From SXOA01 sp046153945 (GTDB taxonomy: Bacteria; Planctomycetota; Planctomycetia; Pirellulales; Pirellulaceae): 64,000 nucleotides of DNA. The translations under genes and the position numbers were made by a program. The notes below the pieces were generated by a model. The model saw nothing but the letters and a program-made list of their open reading frames with translations. It ran no database searches and was not told the DNA's origin. The stretch spans positions 1 through 64,000 of the forward strand of contig JBJXFF010000093.1 in assembly GCA_046153945.1 (NCBI GenBank), in the 5' to 3' direction. This document shows, piece after piece, positions 1 to 7,842 of this stretch. Within the stretch, counting starts at the first letter, position 1. Each line of letters begins with the position of its first letter.

Positions 1-21
1 TCGTCACGATCAAAACCTCCT
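1..21 (-). other. Probable start of a gene running off the left edge
   Basis: On the minus strand a consensus Shine-Dalgarno AGGAGG (positions 21 to 16) precedes in-frame TTG (13-11) and GTG (7-5) codons, 2 and 8 bases downstream of it. The GTG has the better spacing. Only two or three codons lie inside the window, so the product cannot be named. It lies just downstream of the serine recombinase gene and could be the next gene of the same element. Confidence 0.4.
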
Positions 22-31
22 AACACCATAA

Positions 32-69
32 CCTTCTCCCGCGGCCTCGGGCCGCTGCTTGTGAGAAGG
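32..69 (-). other. Nested hairpin downstream of recombinase gene
   Basis: Outer arms CCTTCTC (32-38) and GAGAAGG (63-69) enclose an inner GC stem, GCGGCC/GGCCGC (41-46 and 50-55 region). It lies between the recombinase stop codon and the strong ribosome binding site at 16-21. It could be an attenuator or leader structure. There is no T-tract, so it is not a classic terminator. Confidence 0.4.
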
Positions 70-85
70 TCCTTACTCCACCTAT

Positions 86-949
86 TTAAGCTCTGCTAGC
101 GGCCAAGATTCCGGGAAAGAGCACAGCAATCGCCTCGTGCTCGCCGGCGTGCAGCGCGTTCTTGTGCGCAATCTTGCCGATATAGAGCGGGTTCCTGAGC
201 ATCTGGTGCAGGTTGCCGCGATCAAACTTGAGACCGCCTTTGGCGTTGCCCGCTCGCGTCTTCCAGGTCTTCGTCGTCCAGCCCTTACGGGCCAGTTCCG
301 CGACCACCGGCATTAGCGATCCCTTCGATAGATACAGCTCGAAGATGTGCCGCACGCGAGCCGCCTCCGTGGCGTTGACCACGAGTTTCGGGCTGGGGCC
401 AGAGCGGTCAACGTCGTAGCCAAGGATGGGCGCGCCGCCGGTCCATTTGCCCTTACGTTTCTGGGCGGCGAGCTTGTCGCGAATGCGTTCGCCGATGATC
501 TCGCGCTCGAACTGGGCGAACGACAGGAGGACGTTAAGCACCAGCCGGCCCATCGACGTGGCCGTGTTAAATTGCTGCGTCACTGAGACGAAGGCGACCT
601 TCTGCTTGTCGAATACCTCCATGATGCGGGCAAAGTCGAGCAGCGATCGGCTCAGGCGGTCCACTTTGTAGACGACCACGCAATCGATCTTGCCGGCCTG
701 GATGTCCGCCATGAGCCGCTTCATCGCGGGCCGCTCGAGGTTGCCGCCGGTAAAGCCACCATCGTCGTAGCGGTCCGGCAGGCAGCCCCAGCCCTCATGT
801 TGTTGGCTGGCGATATAGGCTTCACCCGCCTCGCGTTGGGCGTCGAGCGAATTGAATTCCTGGTTAAGACCTTCTTCGGTGCTCTTGCGGGTGTAGATCG
901 CGCACCGCACGAGCACGGGTCGTGGCTTGACGTTGGGTTTCTGGGTCAT
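86..949 (-). CDS. Serine recombinase, C-terminally short
   Basis: Resolvase/invertase-type site-specific recombinase, 287 aa. The N-terminal catalytic domain carries the nucleophile Ser23 in 'YTRKST', followed by 'YKVDRLSRS' and 'QFEREIIGERI'. The recombinase domain follows ('LGYDVD', 'LRNPLYIGKIAHK'). Large serine recombinases are usually 450-600 aa and continue with a zinc ribbon and coiled coil. This one stops about 20 residues after the 'YIGKI' block with an unrelated-looking tail ('AVLFPGILAASRA'), so it looks truncated or frame-disrupted at its 3' end. The start overlaps the upstream DUF2924 gene by 4 bp (ATGA), implying translational coupling. Such pairs are a common integrase cassette in planctomycetes and proteobacterial islands. 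Whether it is still active is doubtful. Confidence 0.85.
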   Translation of the reverse strand: MTQKPNVKPRPVLVRCAIYTRKSTEEGLNQEFNSLDAQREAGEAYIASQQHEGWGCLPDRYDDGGFTGGNLERPAMKRLMADIQAGKIDCVVVYKVDRLSRSLLDFARIMEVFDKQKVAFVSVTQQFNTATSMGRLVLNVLLSFAQFEREIIGERIRDKLAAQKRKGKWTGGAPILGYDVDRSGPSPKLVVNATEAARVRHIFELYLSKGSLMPVVAELARKGWTTKTWKTRAGNAKGGLKFDRGNLHQMLRNPLYIGKIAHKNALHAGEHEAIAVLFPGILAASRA

Positions 950-1419
950 GGCTTGGCCTCCATACCGAAGAACCGGAAGCCGTTGCAGTGCGAACCCGTG
1001 ATCTTCTTGGCGAGGGCGGTGAGCGACGGATAGCGCTCGCCCTCGTATTCGAAGGCATCTGGCGTCACGATCACGCGGATCACTCGGCCTTTGTACTTGC
1101 GGACGAGAACGCCACCGGGGGCCGGAAGCCGTGGGTCGGACGCTGTGGGGACGAAGAGCTTGGTCTTAGCGTCCTCCTTGGCCCTTGGCGGAACGATCCG
1201 CACGTCGGCATCGTTGGCAAGTTCCGCCGCCCGCTGCCTGGCTCGGTCGCTGAGCTCGCCTTCCGCCAATGCCTGAATCCGCCACGCGATCTTGCGGATC
1301 ATGTGTGGCTTGCTGTGCGCCCGCGTTGCTTCGCCGTAAACCTCGGCGTAACGCTGGCGCAGCTCCTTCACCGTCTTTTGGTGAAGGTCGGCAATTTGCT
1401 GCTGAATGCTCGTTTGCAT
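946..1419 (-). CDS. DUF2924 family protein
   Basis: 157 aa, N-terminus 'QQQIADLHQKTVKELRQRY', a basic middle section and a C-terminal 'YEGERYPSLTALAKKITG' block ending in 'FRFFG', the hallmark of DUF2924. Members almost always sit directly upstream of a serine recombinase, as here (4-bp overlap), and probably assist it, though the biochemical role is unknown. The C-terminal part resembles the small DNA-binding RAMA-like fold ('GxxYxSLTAxAKxITG'). The ATG at 1419 follows GGTGCCGGA-type sequence and is the first in frame. Confidence 0.8.
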   Translation of the reverse strand: MQTSIQQQIADLHQKTVKELRQRYAEVYGEATRAHSKPHMIRKIAWRIQALAEGELSDRARQRAAELANDADVRIVPPRAKEDAKTKLFVPTASDPRLPAPGGVLVRKYKGRVIRVIVTPDAFEYEGERYPSLTALAKKITGSHCNGFRFFGMEAKP

Positions 1420-1448
1420 TCCGGCACCTCTCTGGTTTGTGGTTGGTG

Positions 1449-1667
1449 TTAACCCCCGGTACGACGAGACACACTGAGCCTCGTCTGCACCGGAACCTCA
1501 AGGTGGGCGGCGGAGAATTCCAGGATTTTCGCGGGCGCGTGAGCTGCTTCCTGACGGAGAAAACGCAGGACGCCAAGCACGAGAATGGCCGCGAACTCGT
1601 CGCGGCGCTGTTCGGGCGTCAGATTGGGCTGCGGATCAGATGGCGGATCGGGCCAAGATTCGGACAT
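1449..1667 (-). CDS. Small protein of the recombinase cassette
   Basis: 72 aa with the segment 'LTPEQRRDEFAAILVLGVLRFL'. A short protein with this 'TPEQRR..AAIL..GV.R' pattern typically opens DUF2924-recombinase operons, which is why I accept it despite its size. It is 29 bp upstream of the DUF2924 start and on the same strand. Function unknown; possibly a helical regulatory or accessory subunit. Confidence 0.6.
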   Translation of the reverse strand: MSESWPDPPSDPQPNLTPEQRRDEFAAILVLGVLRFLRQEAAHAPAKILEFSAAHLEVPVQTRLSVSRRTGG

Positions 1668-1737
1668 GATGCAACAGAAATCAAGGAGTAGAGCGTGCGA
1701 CGCGAAACTGCGTCGCCCCCTTGGTTATGTATGCCGA

Positions 1738-2004
1738 GTGAGAGACCATCTGTCCGCGGATCAGCTGGGCCGATCCGGCAGTTACTGGAAGCGGGGCGAT
1801 CCACTACGATTTAGCTATCCGGCGGACCACCCGTTCGCCGCGGAGTTCGAGGAGCGGATGACCGCCCTCGTCCGCGAGTACAAGGGCGACGGCGAGTATC
1901 TTTCGGTCCATCATCCGGATACACCGGGAGCTTTGGACGACGCTCCCGATGCAACCGCGTTGATGCTGATGGGTGGAGCAGTCGGGGACATCCTTTTCGT
2001 CTGA
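1738..2004 (+). CDS. Small hypothetical protein upstream of nuclease-like gene
   Basis: An open frame ends at 2004, 20 bp before the next gene. Its last ~70 residues look protein-like (acidic 'AAEFEERMTALVREYKGDG', then 'PDTPGALDDAPDATALML'). The start is uncertain: GTG at 1738 gives 88 aa, and ATGs at 1666/1669 would extend it but overlap the divergent gene starting at 1667. No family was recognised. Tight spacing to 2025 suggests one transcription unit. It could be a remnant of a longer gene. Confidence 0.4.
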   Translation: MRDHLSADQLGRSGSYWKRGDPLRFSYPADHPFAAEFEERMTALVREYKGDGEYLSVHHPDTPGALDDAPDATALMLMGGAVGDILFV

Positions 2005-2024
2005 AAAACACCTGGAGTTCGGTT

Positions 2025-2894
2025 ATGGGATACGAGAAGGTCGCTGCGAATCTGGGGATCGTGCACAAACAAATCGCGGACCTGAAGATCAAGCTGGACC
2101 CCAACGCCCAAATCGTTCAGCAACTGAGTCTCGTTCGCGAATACTTGGCGGAGAAAGATCTGCTTTCAGTCGACGAGCACGACAAGAAGTGGAAGGACCG
2201 TTTCCTCGAGTTTTACAAGGCACAACTAGCCGTCGGCATATTGAGCGAGGCCATCGCGGAACTGGTGACGAACCAGAAAGAACCGCTCGCCAAATACCTG
2301 AAGGTCGTCTTAGCCGGCAATCTTACCCAAGGCGGTCCGGCGGGCGGCCAACCAAGAGACTGGTTCTACGAGCTATGGCTTGCGAGCATCTTGTCTAAGG
2401 CGGGCTTCACCGTCCGATTGCAAGAACCCGACCTTGTCGTTGAAGGCAACGGACTGAGCCAGGAAATTGGCATCGCGTGTAAGTATCCTTCCAGCGACAA
2501 AGGGATTCACGATCACCTCAGCAAAGGCTTGTCGCAACTGAAGAAGCACGGCTTGTCCGGCTTCATTGCACTCGGTATCGACCAGATTGTCGTCGAAAAA
2601 GCCAACCTGAAGAAATTCGTTGACTTCAATCAAGGCGACAAGCATCCGATCGACGTGCTCCAGGCACATGCGAACAGTGAGGCCCACACGTTGGTCAAGG
2701 AGCGCCCAACCAAGTATCCCAGTGAAGATCCGGTAGACGCATTGCTGGTCACACTGTCCTTAGCCGGACATTACGGACAACCTCCACAACTCGTTGCGCC
2801 GACAGTGTTCTCAATTCACTGTCCGAAACAGCACCAGCTCAGAAAGGACATGGAAGTCATCGTGGCTGCCCTTGAGAAGCTCCAAGGCAGGTGA
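2025..2894 (+). CDS. Hypothetical protein with PD-(D/E)XK nuclease-like core
   Basis: 289 aa. Residues 1-105 are helical and charged. From about 112 there is a pattern recalling the restriction-endonuclease-like fold: helix with Glu116 ('WFYELWLASILSKAGF'), then 'EPDLVV' (Asp136), a strand ending in 'GIACKY' (Lys153; the usual Glu two before Lys is Ala), and a helix with 'LSQLKK' followed by strand 'GFIALGID'. This is inference from motif spacing, not a family match. With its small neighbours, next to an integrase cassette, it would fit a defence or mobile-element nuclease. The loss of Glu in ExK leaves catalysis uncertain. Start ATG with TGGAG upstream. Confidence 0.6.
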   Translation: MGYEKVAANLGIVHKQIADLKIKLDPNAQIVQQLSLVREYLAEKDLLSVDEHDKKWKDRFLEFYKAQLAVGILSEAIAELVTNQKEPLAKYLKVVLAGNLTQGGPAGGQPRDWFYELWLASILSKAGFTVRLQEPDLVVEGNGLSQEIGIACKYPSSDKGIHDHLSKGLSQLKKHGLSGFIALGIDQIVVEKANLKKFVDFNQGDKHPIDVLQAHANSEAHTLVKERPTKYPSEDPVDALLVTLSLAGHYGQPPQLVAPTVFSIHCPKQHQLRKDMEVIVAALEKLQGR

Positions 2895-2898
2895 ATAG

Positions 2899-3018
2899 AT
2901 GCCGCGCAAAAAAGACCCGCTTCAAAAACAGATCGACGACCCCACCGAGCAGATTGAGGGTACGCGGCGCTGCATCCAGAGCATTTACGGAAGCGAGAAT
3001 CCTCAAAAGTCGTCGTAG
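2899..3018 (+). CDS. 39-aa ORF following the nuclease-like gene
   Basis: Begins 4 bp after the stop of the previous gene. It encodes 39 residues, highly charged with a short helical stretch ('LQKQIDDPTEQIEGTRRCI'), ending at TAG 3018 with a 16-bp tail-to-tail overlap with the convergent GT29-like gene. It may be the surviving N-terminus of a longer coiled-coil protein cut off at the edge of the accessory segment. No family recognised. Confidence 0.3.
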   Translation: MPRKKDPLQKQIDDPTEQIEGTRRCIQSIYGSENPQKSS

Positions 3019-3548
3019 ATCGTCGCAAGGTCCGAGCGTTTTCTCAGATATCGCATTTCAGCGGGTCCGTCATGCCAGGGCGAATCGCATTTGTCGGTGA
3101 AAGCAATTAATGAGACGGGAATCTGCTCATGCATCAGCCTTATGGCGGTGTAGAAGCCCGTTCGGGGTTGCTTGTCCCCAAGGCAGGGCATTGGAATGAC
3201 TAAATCAGGATACAAAAGATCGAACCCGTGCTGTTTGTAAAACTCGATTGCGGTCGCTAGCCGTCGTTCGGGTTCGTGAGGGGTTCCCACCACGACATCG
3301 GCGTTCATACGTCGAACGACAGGCACACGCTCCGTTCGACCCTTGCGCCTCTTCTCGTCCCGCACCAGATTGTTGAGCCAGTAGTGAATCTTCCGACCCA
3401 CCAAGGGCGACGATTCAAAGAGGTTGAACCGGACGACGATATCGTGCTGGTCGATGAGTTCCGTGCAGTCCTTCGTAAACGGAGCGTTACCAACGAGGAT
3501 GATTCGCTTGCCCGCGAAGTTCGCACGAACGTGTGCTTGAAAGTCCAT
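3003..3548 (-). CDS. Sialyltransferase-like (GT29) glycosyltransferase
   Basis: 181 aa. Residues 14-42 ('KRIILVGNAPFTKDC..LIDQHDIVVRFN') match the L-sialylmotif layout of GT29 enzymes: a VGN-type strand, then 'ID.HD.V.RFN', then 'VGRKIHYWLNN'. Later 'PRTGFYTAIRLM...VSLIAFTDK' fits the S-motif region. GT29 enzymes transfer sialic acid from CMP-donors; bacterial relatives act on surface polysaccharide, and short ones like this have no proven activity. No signal peptide or TM is visible, so it is probably cytosolic. It sits alone between the accessory segment and the tRNA. The donor sugar cannot be inferred here. Confidence 0.65.
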   Translation of the reverse strand: MDFQAHVRANFAGKRIILVGNAPFTKDCTELIDQHDIVVRFNLFESSPLVGRKIHYWLNNLVRDEKRRKGRTERVPVVRRMNADVVVGTPHEPERRLATAIEFYKQHGFDLLYPDLVIPMPCLGDKQPRTGFYTAIRLMHEQIPVSLIAFTDKCDSPWHDGPAEMRYLRKRSDLATIYDDF

Positions 3549-3944
3549 CTGATTCTCCGATCAATTATGACCCGACGAGCGAGTTAGTGTAGACTTCTGC
3601 TCGAAATGCTCACCTTCCGTGAGCGTCTCTCAAAAGCTGTCCCCGCCTTCCGCGGCAAGAGAGAATCGGCGATGTCGAGCCAACTGACGTTCCTGGCCTC
3701 CGCGTGTAACATTTCGTGTCCGCCTCTCTCACCGAGCCGGAAAGTACCTCCCGCTTGTGCTAAGAGAGGCTGACAACGAATTAACCCGAATCGGGTTATG
3801 GCGAGAGACAAACAGAGACATTTGGCCGAGATGGGCCAAACCGGGTTGCTAACTCGGACCGACGTGCGCCACGCGGGCGGACCGGGAGAGACAACGCGAT
3901 GCCCCGCCCGACCGCAAACCCTTGCCAGAACTGGCGGTAGAAAC
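3549..3944. other. Intergenic stretch with a 17-bp palindrome
   Basis: No convincing gene. The only notable structure is a perfect inverted repeat, TAACCCGA-A-TCGGGTTA, at 3782-3798, which could be an operator. A 75-aa minus-strand frame here (3584-3811) has no start signal or protein-like composition. Confidence 0.4.
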
Positions 3945-3976
3945 GAAAAAAGCCGAGACGCTTGGCCTCGGCTTTT
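3945..3976 (-). terminator. Rho-independent terminator after tRNA-fMet
   Basis: Stem GCCGAG/CTCGGC (about 3952-3957 with 3967-3972) flanked by an A-run (3945-3951) and TTTT (3973-3976). On the minus strand this reads GC stem followed by six or more T, about 45 bases past the tRNA 3' end, so it should terminate the tRNA transcript. The TTTT on the other side may make it partly bidirectional. Confidence 0.65.
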
Positions 3977-4020
3977 GCCGTTAACCCATCGTCGCGGCTT
4001 TTCGCGGTGACGGGATCAAG

Positions 4021-4094
<74 letters not shown>

Positions 4095-4381
4095 TCATTA
4101 GAGTGAATTTTCGACCACTGGCCTTGCGACCATTTTTTGGGGCGAATATTGGATTGTACCGGGATAGGGCGGGGAGTCGAGGGGTGGGGATGGGTGCGGA
4201 GACCTTGCTTTCGAGAGAATCGGAGGTCCCAGACGTCATAACCGGCATACGAAGAAACTGATTCCGCCCAGCGAACACTTCTTGCTTGGCGCTACTCCTT
4301 GGGACTGATAGACTTGCATTAGTTGTGAGAGAGTGTTGGGGCACCAAGGCGGGCGAAGGAATTCGCCTTAGGAACGGCCTG
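4095..4381. other. Intergenic region between tRNA-fMet and the repeat-domain gene
   Basis: 287 bases with no supportable gene. It must hold the promoters of the divergent tRNA and plus-strand gene, but I could not identify clear -35/-10 pairs. Confidence 0.4.
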
Positions 4382-6325
4382 ATGTCGAATCATGATCCGT
4401 ATCGCCAGAATCCCCCTCCGGGTGGCTATCCGCAGCAGCCTCCGTATCCTCCTCAGCCGATTCCTCTGCCGCCGCAGTTTCCGGGGGCACCACAATATGG
4501 TCAGCCGGCGGCTCCGCAGTTTCCCCAGCAATACGGCTATCCGCAGCAGCAGCCGGCGTACTATCCCCAGCAGCCCCAGCCGGTAGCCTATCAACCGCAG
4601 CCGATTCCCGTTCAGCCCATCCCGCTCAGCCCCGTGGCAGCGCCGGCTCAAGCGGAACCAATTCCCCTTTCCGCCTGGCAAACGCCGCAACCGGCAAGAC
4701 CTGTTGCTCCGGTTCCGATTCCAGCAGCGCCGCAGCCTGCAGCCGCGCCGGTACGTCCCGCTGGTCCCCGGCCTGTGCTGGCCACACCTGAAAACAAAGC
4801 AGCGGCCGCAGTTGCTTCCGCTCCCCGCCCGATACCGGCGAATCGCCCGGTCATTGCTCCGGTGAAGTCGGGGTCCGATGGCAAAGTCACCGTGCAGCCG
4901 CAGCGCCCCGAGGATCAGCCCCCTCCCGACGATACGACCAAGATTGTCAAAGGCGCGCCGCCGTGGATGGTGAGCATGATCGTGCATGCGGTCATTTTGC
5001 TCATCATGGGTTTGATTATCGTGGTCAAACCACCTAAGGAGATCATTGAGCTCATCTCGCCGCCAGATATCTTCGCTGAGAAACTCGGTGAGCAAGTTCT
5101 TGAGGATGAGTTGCAGTCTCCGGACTCTATGGAACTTGAAGTCGTCGATTCGGCCCTCTCCATCAGCGAGAAGCCCCCGGTCGATGATCCGTTCGCGGCT
5201 CCGCCGATTATTGATGTCAATATTCCCGATGCCAATTCGGCGACTAGTGACGTTCAAGCACCAGCCATTGGTTTGGCATTGACTGGCCGTCAGGAAGGTT
5301 CCAAGAAGTCGCTGCTGGCGGCTTATGGCGGCACCGCAACGACAGAGGCTTCGGTACGTGATGGGCTGCTCTGGCTCAAAAAACAGCAAAAGGAAGATGG
5401 GACTTGGAGCCTGATGGGACCCTATTCCAACGGTGGCTATGCCGAGAATCGAGTCGCCGCCACAGCGATGGCCCTGCTCGCGTTCCAAGGTGCCGGACAC
5501 ACGCACCAAGGGAAAGGCGAATTTCAGCCTGTGGTGGCCAAGGCTTGGAAAGCCCTGCTGGCGATGCAAAATGCAGATGGCGAATTCCAAGGGGAAGCGG
5601 CATATAACCAAAAAACTTACGGTCAGGCTCAGGCCTCCATTGCCGTTTGCGAAGCTTACGGCATGACCAAGGACAAGAGCTTTCAGGGGCCGGCTCAGAA
5701 GGCGGTCAACTATGCACTCTTCTCGCAGTCGCCGCAGGGGGGCTGGCGATACAGCCCCAAGGAAGATGCCGATACTTCCGTCACCGGCTGGTACGTGATG
5801 GCTCTGCAGAGCGCGATGATGGCGGGGCTCGACGTTCCGAGCCCAACCTTCGACAAGATTAACGGCTTTTTGGACAGCGTGGGCTCTGAGAACCAGAGCA
5901 AGTACGCCTACATGCCGGGGCAAGATTACCGCCTCTCCATGACCGCAGAAGGGCTCCTTTGCCGCGAGTACTTGGGATGGAAGCATAACGACGAGCGGCT
6001 GCGGTCGGGGGTGAATTACCTGCTCGCCAACCCCATCGATTACAACAGCTCGGAGAGCCATCAAAACGTCTACTACTGGTATTACGCCACGCAGACCCTG
6101 CACCACATGGATGGAGACGACTGGGACAAATGGAACAAGGTGATGCGGCAAGCGGTCCCCACGCATCAGATCAAAAGCGGGGCAGAAAAAGGGAGTTGGG
6201 CCCCCAGCGCCGGCGACTCCCACGGGGCTGGCGCCGGTGGCCGGCTTTATACCACCTGTCTGTCAATCTACATGCTGGAGGTCTATTATCGGCATTTGCC
6301 GATTTACAAGTACCGTTTGAAGTAA
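4382..6325 (+). CDS. Membrane-anchored squalene-cyclase/prenyltransferase-repeat protein
   Basis: 647 aa from the ATG at 4382, preceded by AGGA; in-frame codons upstream to 4286 are unlikely. Residues 1-190 are extremely Pro/Gln/Ala-rich and disordered. One TM segment lies at about 195-215 ('MVSMIVHAVILLIMGLIIVV'), followed by an acidic linker. From about 320 come alpha/alpha-barrel repeats typical of terpene cyclases and prenyltransferase beta subunits ('LLWLKKQQKEDGTW', 'ALLAMQNADGEF', 'ALFSQSPQGGWRY'). The layout (cytosolic low-complexity tail, one TM, exported barrel) recurs in planctomycetes. No DxDD cyclase motif was seen, so it is more likely a structural or binding module than a hopene cyclase. 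Substrate unknown. Confidence 0.75.
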   Translation: MSNHDPYRQNPPPGGYPQQPPYPPQPIPLPPQFPGAPQYGQPAAPQFPQQYGYPQQQPAYYPQQPQPVAYQPQPIPVQPIPLSPVAAPAQAEPIPLSAWQTPQPARPVAPVPIPAAPQPAAAPVRPAGPRPVLATPENKAAAAVASAPRPIPANRPVIAPVKSGSDGKVTVQPQRPEDQPPPDDTTKIVKGAPPWMVSMIVHAVILLIMGLIIVVKPPKEIIELISPPDIFAEKLGEQVLEDELQSPDSMELEVVDSALSISEKPPVDDPFAAPPIIDVNIPDANSATSDVQAPAIGLALTGRQEGSKKSLLAAYGGTATTEASVRDGLLWLKKQQKEDGTWSLMGPYSNGGYAENRVAATAMALLAFQGAGHTHQGKGEFQPVVAKAWKALLAMQNADGEFQGEAAYNQKTYGQAQASIAVCEAYGMTKDKSFQGPAQKAVNYALFSQSPQGGWRYSPKEDADTSVTGWYVMALQSAMMAGLDVPSPTFDKINGFLDSVGSENQSKYAYMPGQDYRLSMTAEGLLCREYLGWKHNDERLRSGVNYLLANPIDYNSSESHQNVYYWYYATQTLHHMDGDDWDKWNKVMRQAVPTHQIKSGAEKGSWAPSAGDSHGAGAGGRLYTTCLSIYMLEVYYRHLPIYKYRLK

Positions 6326-6486
6326 TCCCCTGAATTTCTCGATTTTTCTCCCCTTTTCTTGTTGGACAAACGCTTGACCTCAGCCACGGAGGGCCGAACA
6401 ATCGGTAGTTGGTAATTCGCAATCAGCGGGCTCCTGCACACGCCACCTGACATTCACCTTTGCTCGCTTATTTGGGATGGTAACCT

Positions 6487-7839
6487 ATGTGGCGGATACC
6501 CCGGCTGGCCGTCGGCACCGTTCAGTCCCAGGCCCGATGCGAGCCCCTCTCCTGGGCGATTTTGACTGCACTTTCCCAAGCTGGCCTTGGGGTGCAGACC
6601 TTCGGATCGCAAGCCACCTTCACTAGCCATGATGCTTCCCGCGTCCTCACCGGCCGCCCGCGTCGTCAACTTGATAGCTGGGTGATGGACGGCGAGCAAA
6701 TAGTGACTGCCTTCGAAAAGGGGATGAATGATTGCCATTTGGGGCTGATAGAGGGATCGTTCGCAGCACCTTCCGGTCAGGCAGAGATTGGTGGCTCGTT
6801 GAATCGCGCTTGCGACCGGCTCAGTTGCCCGCGCGTTGCCGCCATCGACTTGTCGCTGCTCGACGGCTGTAGAATTCCTGCGCGGCCCGAGCATCTGGAC
6901 GGGATTCTGCTATCCCGGGCGAAGAGCAGCGAACAGGCTCTCGGTGTTCAGGTCACCCTGGAATCCCTGTGGGGAGTTCCCGTTCTAGGCTGGCTGGAAG
7001 AGTCCGAGCCAATTGATGCTCTTCTCGACTATCTGCCGGCGTCGCAAGCTCCCGCCCGCAGTATCTGCTTGTCACTGGCCGAGTCGCTCCGCAAGTCGCT
7101 TCGTTTCGATGCCTTGCTCGAACTTGCGGAGCGGGTCAGCTCTTTGCCGGCGATGTGTCAGGAGGACGAGCAGATTTGGAACCCGCGGCGTAAGACGACC
7201 GTCGCCATTGCTTTGGATGAAGCGTTTACGAATTACTTTCCAGAAACTTTAGAGCAACTCGAATCGGCCGGCGTGAAGCTCTGCGACTTTTCGCCCCTCA
7301 AGGGTGAAGCGATTCCCGAGGGGACCGATGTGGTCTACCTCGGCGGCGGAGCGTCCGACCGGCTCTGGCCGAAGCTGGCGGCGAATCATTGCCTGGCCCA
7401 ATCTCTCCGCTGCTTTGCCGGCCGAGGCGGAAGTGTTTACGCCGAGGGAACAGGCCTGGCCTACCTCTGCCGACAGGTGCGCTTGCTGGACGGAACCACG
7501 CAACCCATGGCCGGCCTGCTGCCGGCAACGGCCCGCCAGATTTCCCGACAGCCGCAGTTTGAGCCGCTGGAGATTGAATTCGGCGCACCCTCCTGGCTCT
7601 TCGACTGCGAATCTTCGCTCCGCGGCTACAGGGACAATTCCTGGCAAATCGATCCGACCGGCCCCATGCTCACCTTCGCCCGCGGCGAGCAGCACCGCTG
7701 CGACGTCCTAGGCCGCGGCAACGTCATCGGCAGCCGGCTGGCGGTCCATTTCTCTTCGCAGCGCTCCCTGCTGCGGCGACTCGGCGCTCCCACTCCCCTG
7801 CGGCACTTCGTGCCTGCAATGGTGGAACGGAAGGGCTAG
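6487..7839 (+). CDS. Degenerate cobyrinate a,c-diamide synthase (CobB/CbiA)-like protein
   Basis: 450 aa, collinear with CobB/CbiA: N-terminal 'IPRLAVGT...', 'LTGRPRRQLDSWV', 'LGLIEG', a central 'VAIALDEAFTNYFPE' and a C-terminal class I glutamine amidotransferase-like part ending 'GSRLAVHFSSQ'. Key residues are gone. The P-loop (normally SSGVGKTT after 'AGT') reads 'VQSQARCEPL', and the amidotransferase nucleophile block, normally YAECGG, reads 'YAEGTG' (Gly321). It should neither bind ATP in the usual way nor hydrolyse glutamine, so a binding or regulatory pseudoenzyme is likely. No other cobalamin genes are near. It converges on the glycosyltransferase gene with only 3 bp between stops. 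Confidence 0.7.
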   Translation: MWRIPRLAVGTVQSQARCEPLSWAILTALSQAGLGVQTFGSQATFTSHDASRVLTGRPRRQLDSWVMDGEQIVTAFEKGMNDCHLGLIEGSFAAPSGQAEIGGSLNRACDRLSCPRVAAIDLSLLDGCRIPARPEHLDGILLSRAKSSEQALGVQVTLESLWGVPVLGWLEESEPIDALLDYLPASQAPARSICLSLAESLRKSLRFDALLELAERVSSLPAMCQEDEQIWNPRRKTTVAIALDEAFTNYFPETLEQLESAGVKLCDFSPLKGEAIPEGTDVVYLGGGASDRLWPKLAANHCLAQSLRCFAGRGGSVYAEGTGLAYLCRQVRLLDGTTQPMAGLLPATARQISRQPQFEPLEIEFGAPSWLFDCESSLRGYRDNSWQIDPTGPMLTFARGEQHRCDVLGRGNVIGSRLAVHFSSQRSLLRRLGAPTPLRHFVPAMVERKG

Positions 7840-7842
7840 ATG

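Noticed and set aside
3584..3811. 75-aa open frame on the minus strand
   Set aside because: No ribosome binding site, no conserved pattern and atypical composition.
4319..6223. 634-aa open frame on the minus strand
   Set aside because: Antisense shadow of the squalene-cyclase-repeat gene; composition (Arg/Leu/His-rich, no domains) mirrors codon bias of the real gene.
6374..6402. TTGACC-17-AACAAT as promoter for the CobB-like gene
   Set aside because: The -10 match is too poor to call.
6487..7839. Calling the gene cobB/cbiA
   Set aside because: Fold similarity is good but both catalytic sites are missing, so the symbol would assert an activity the sequence does not support.
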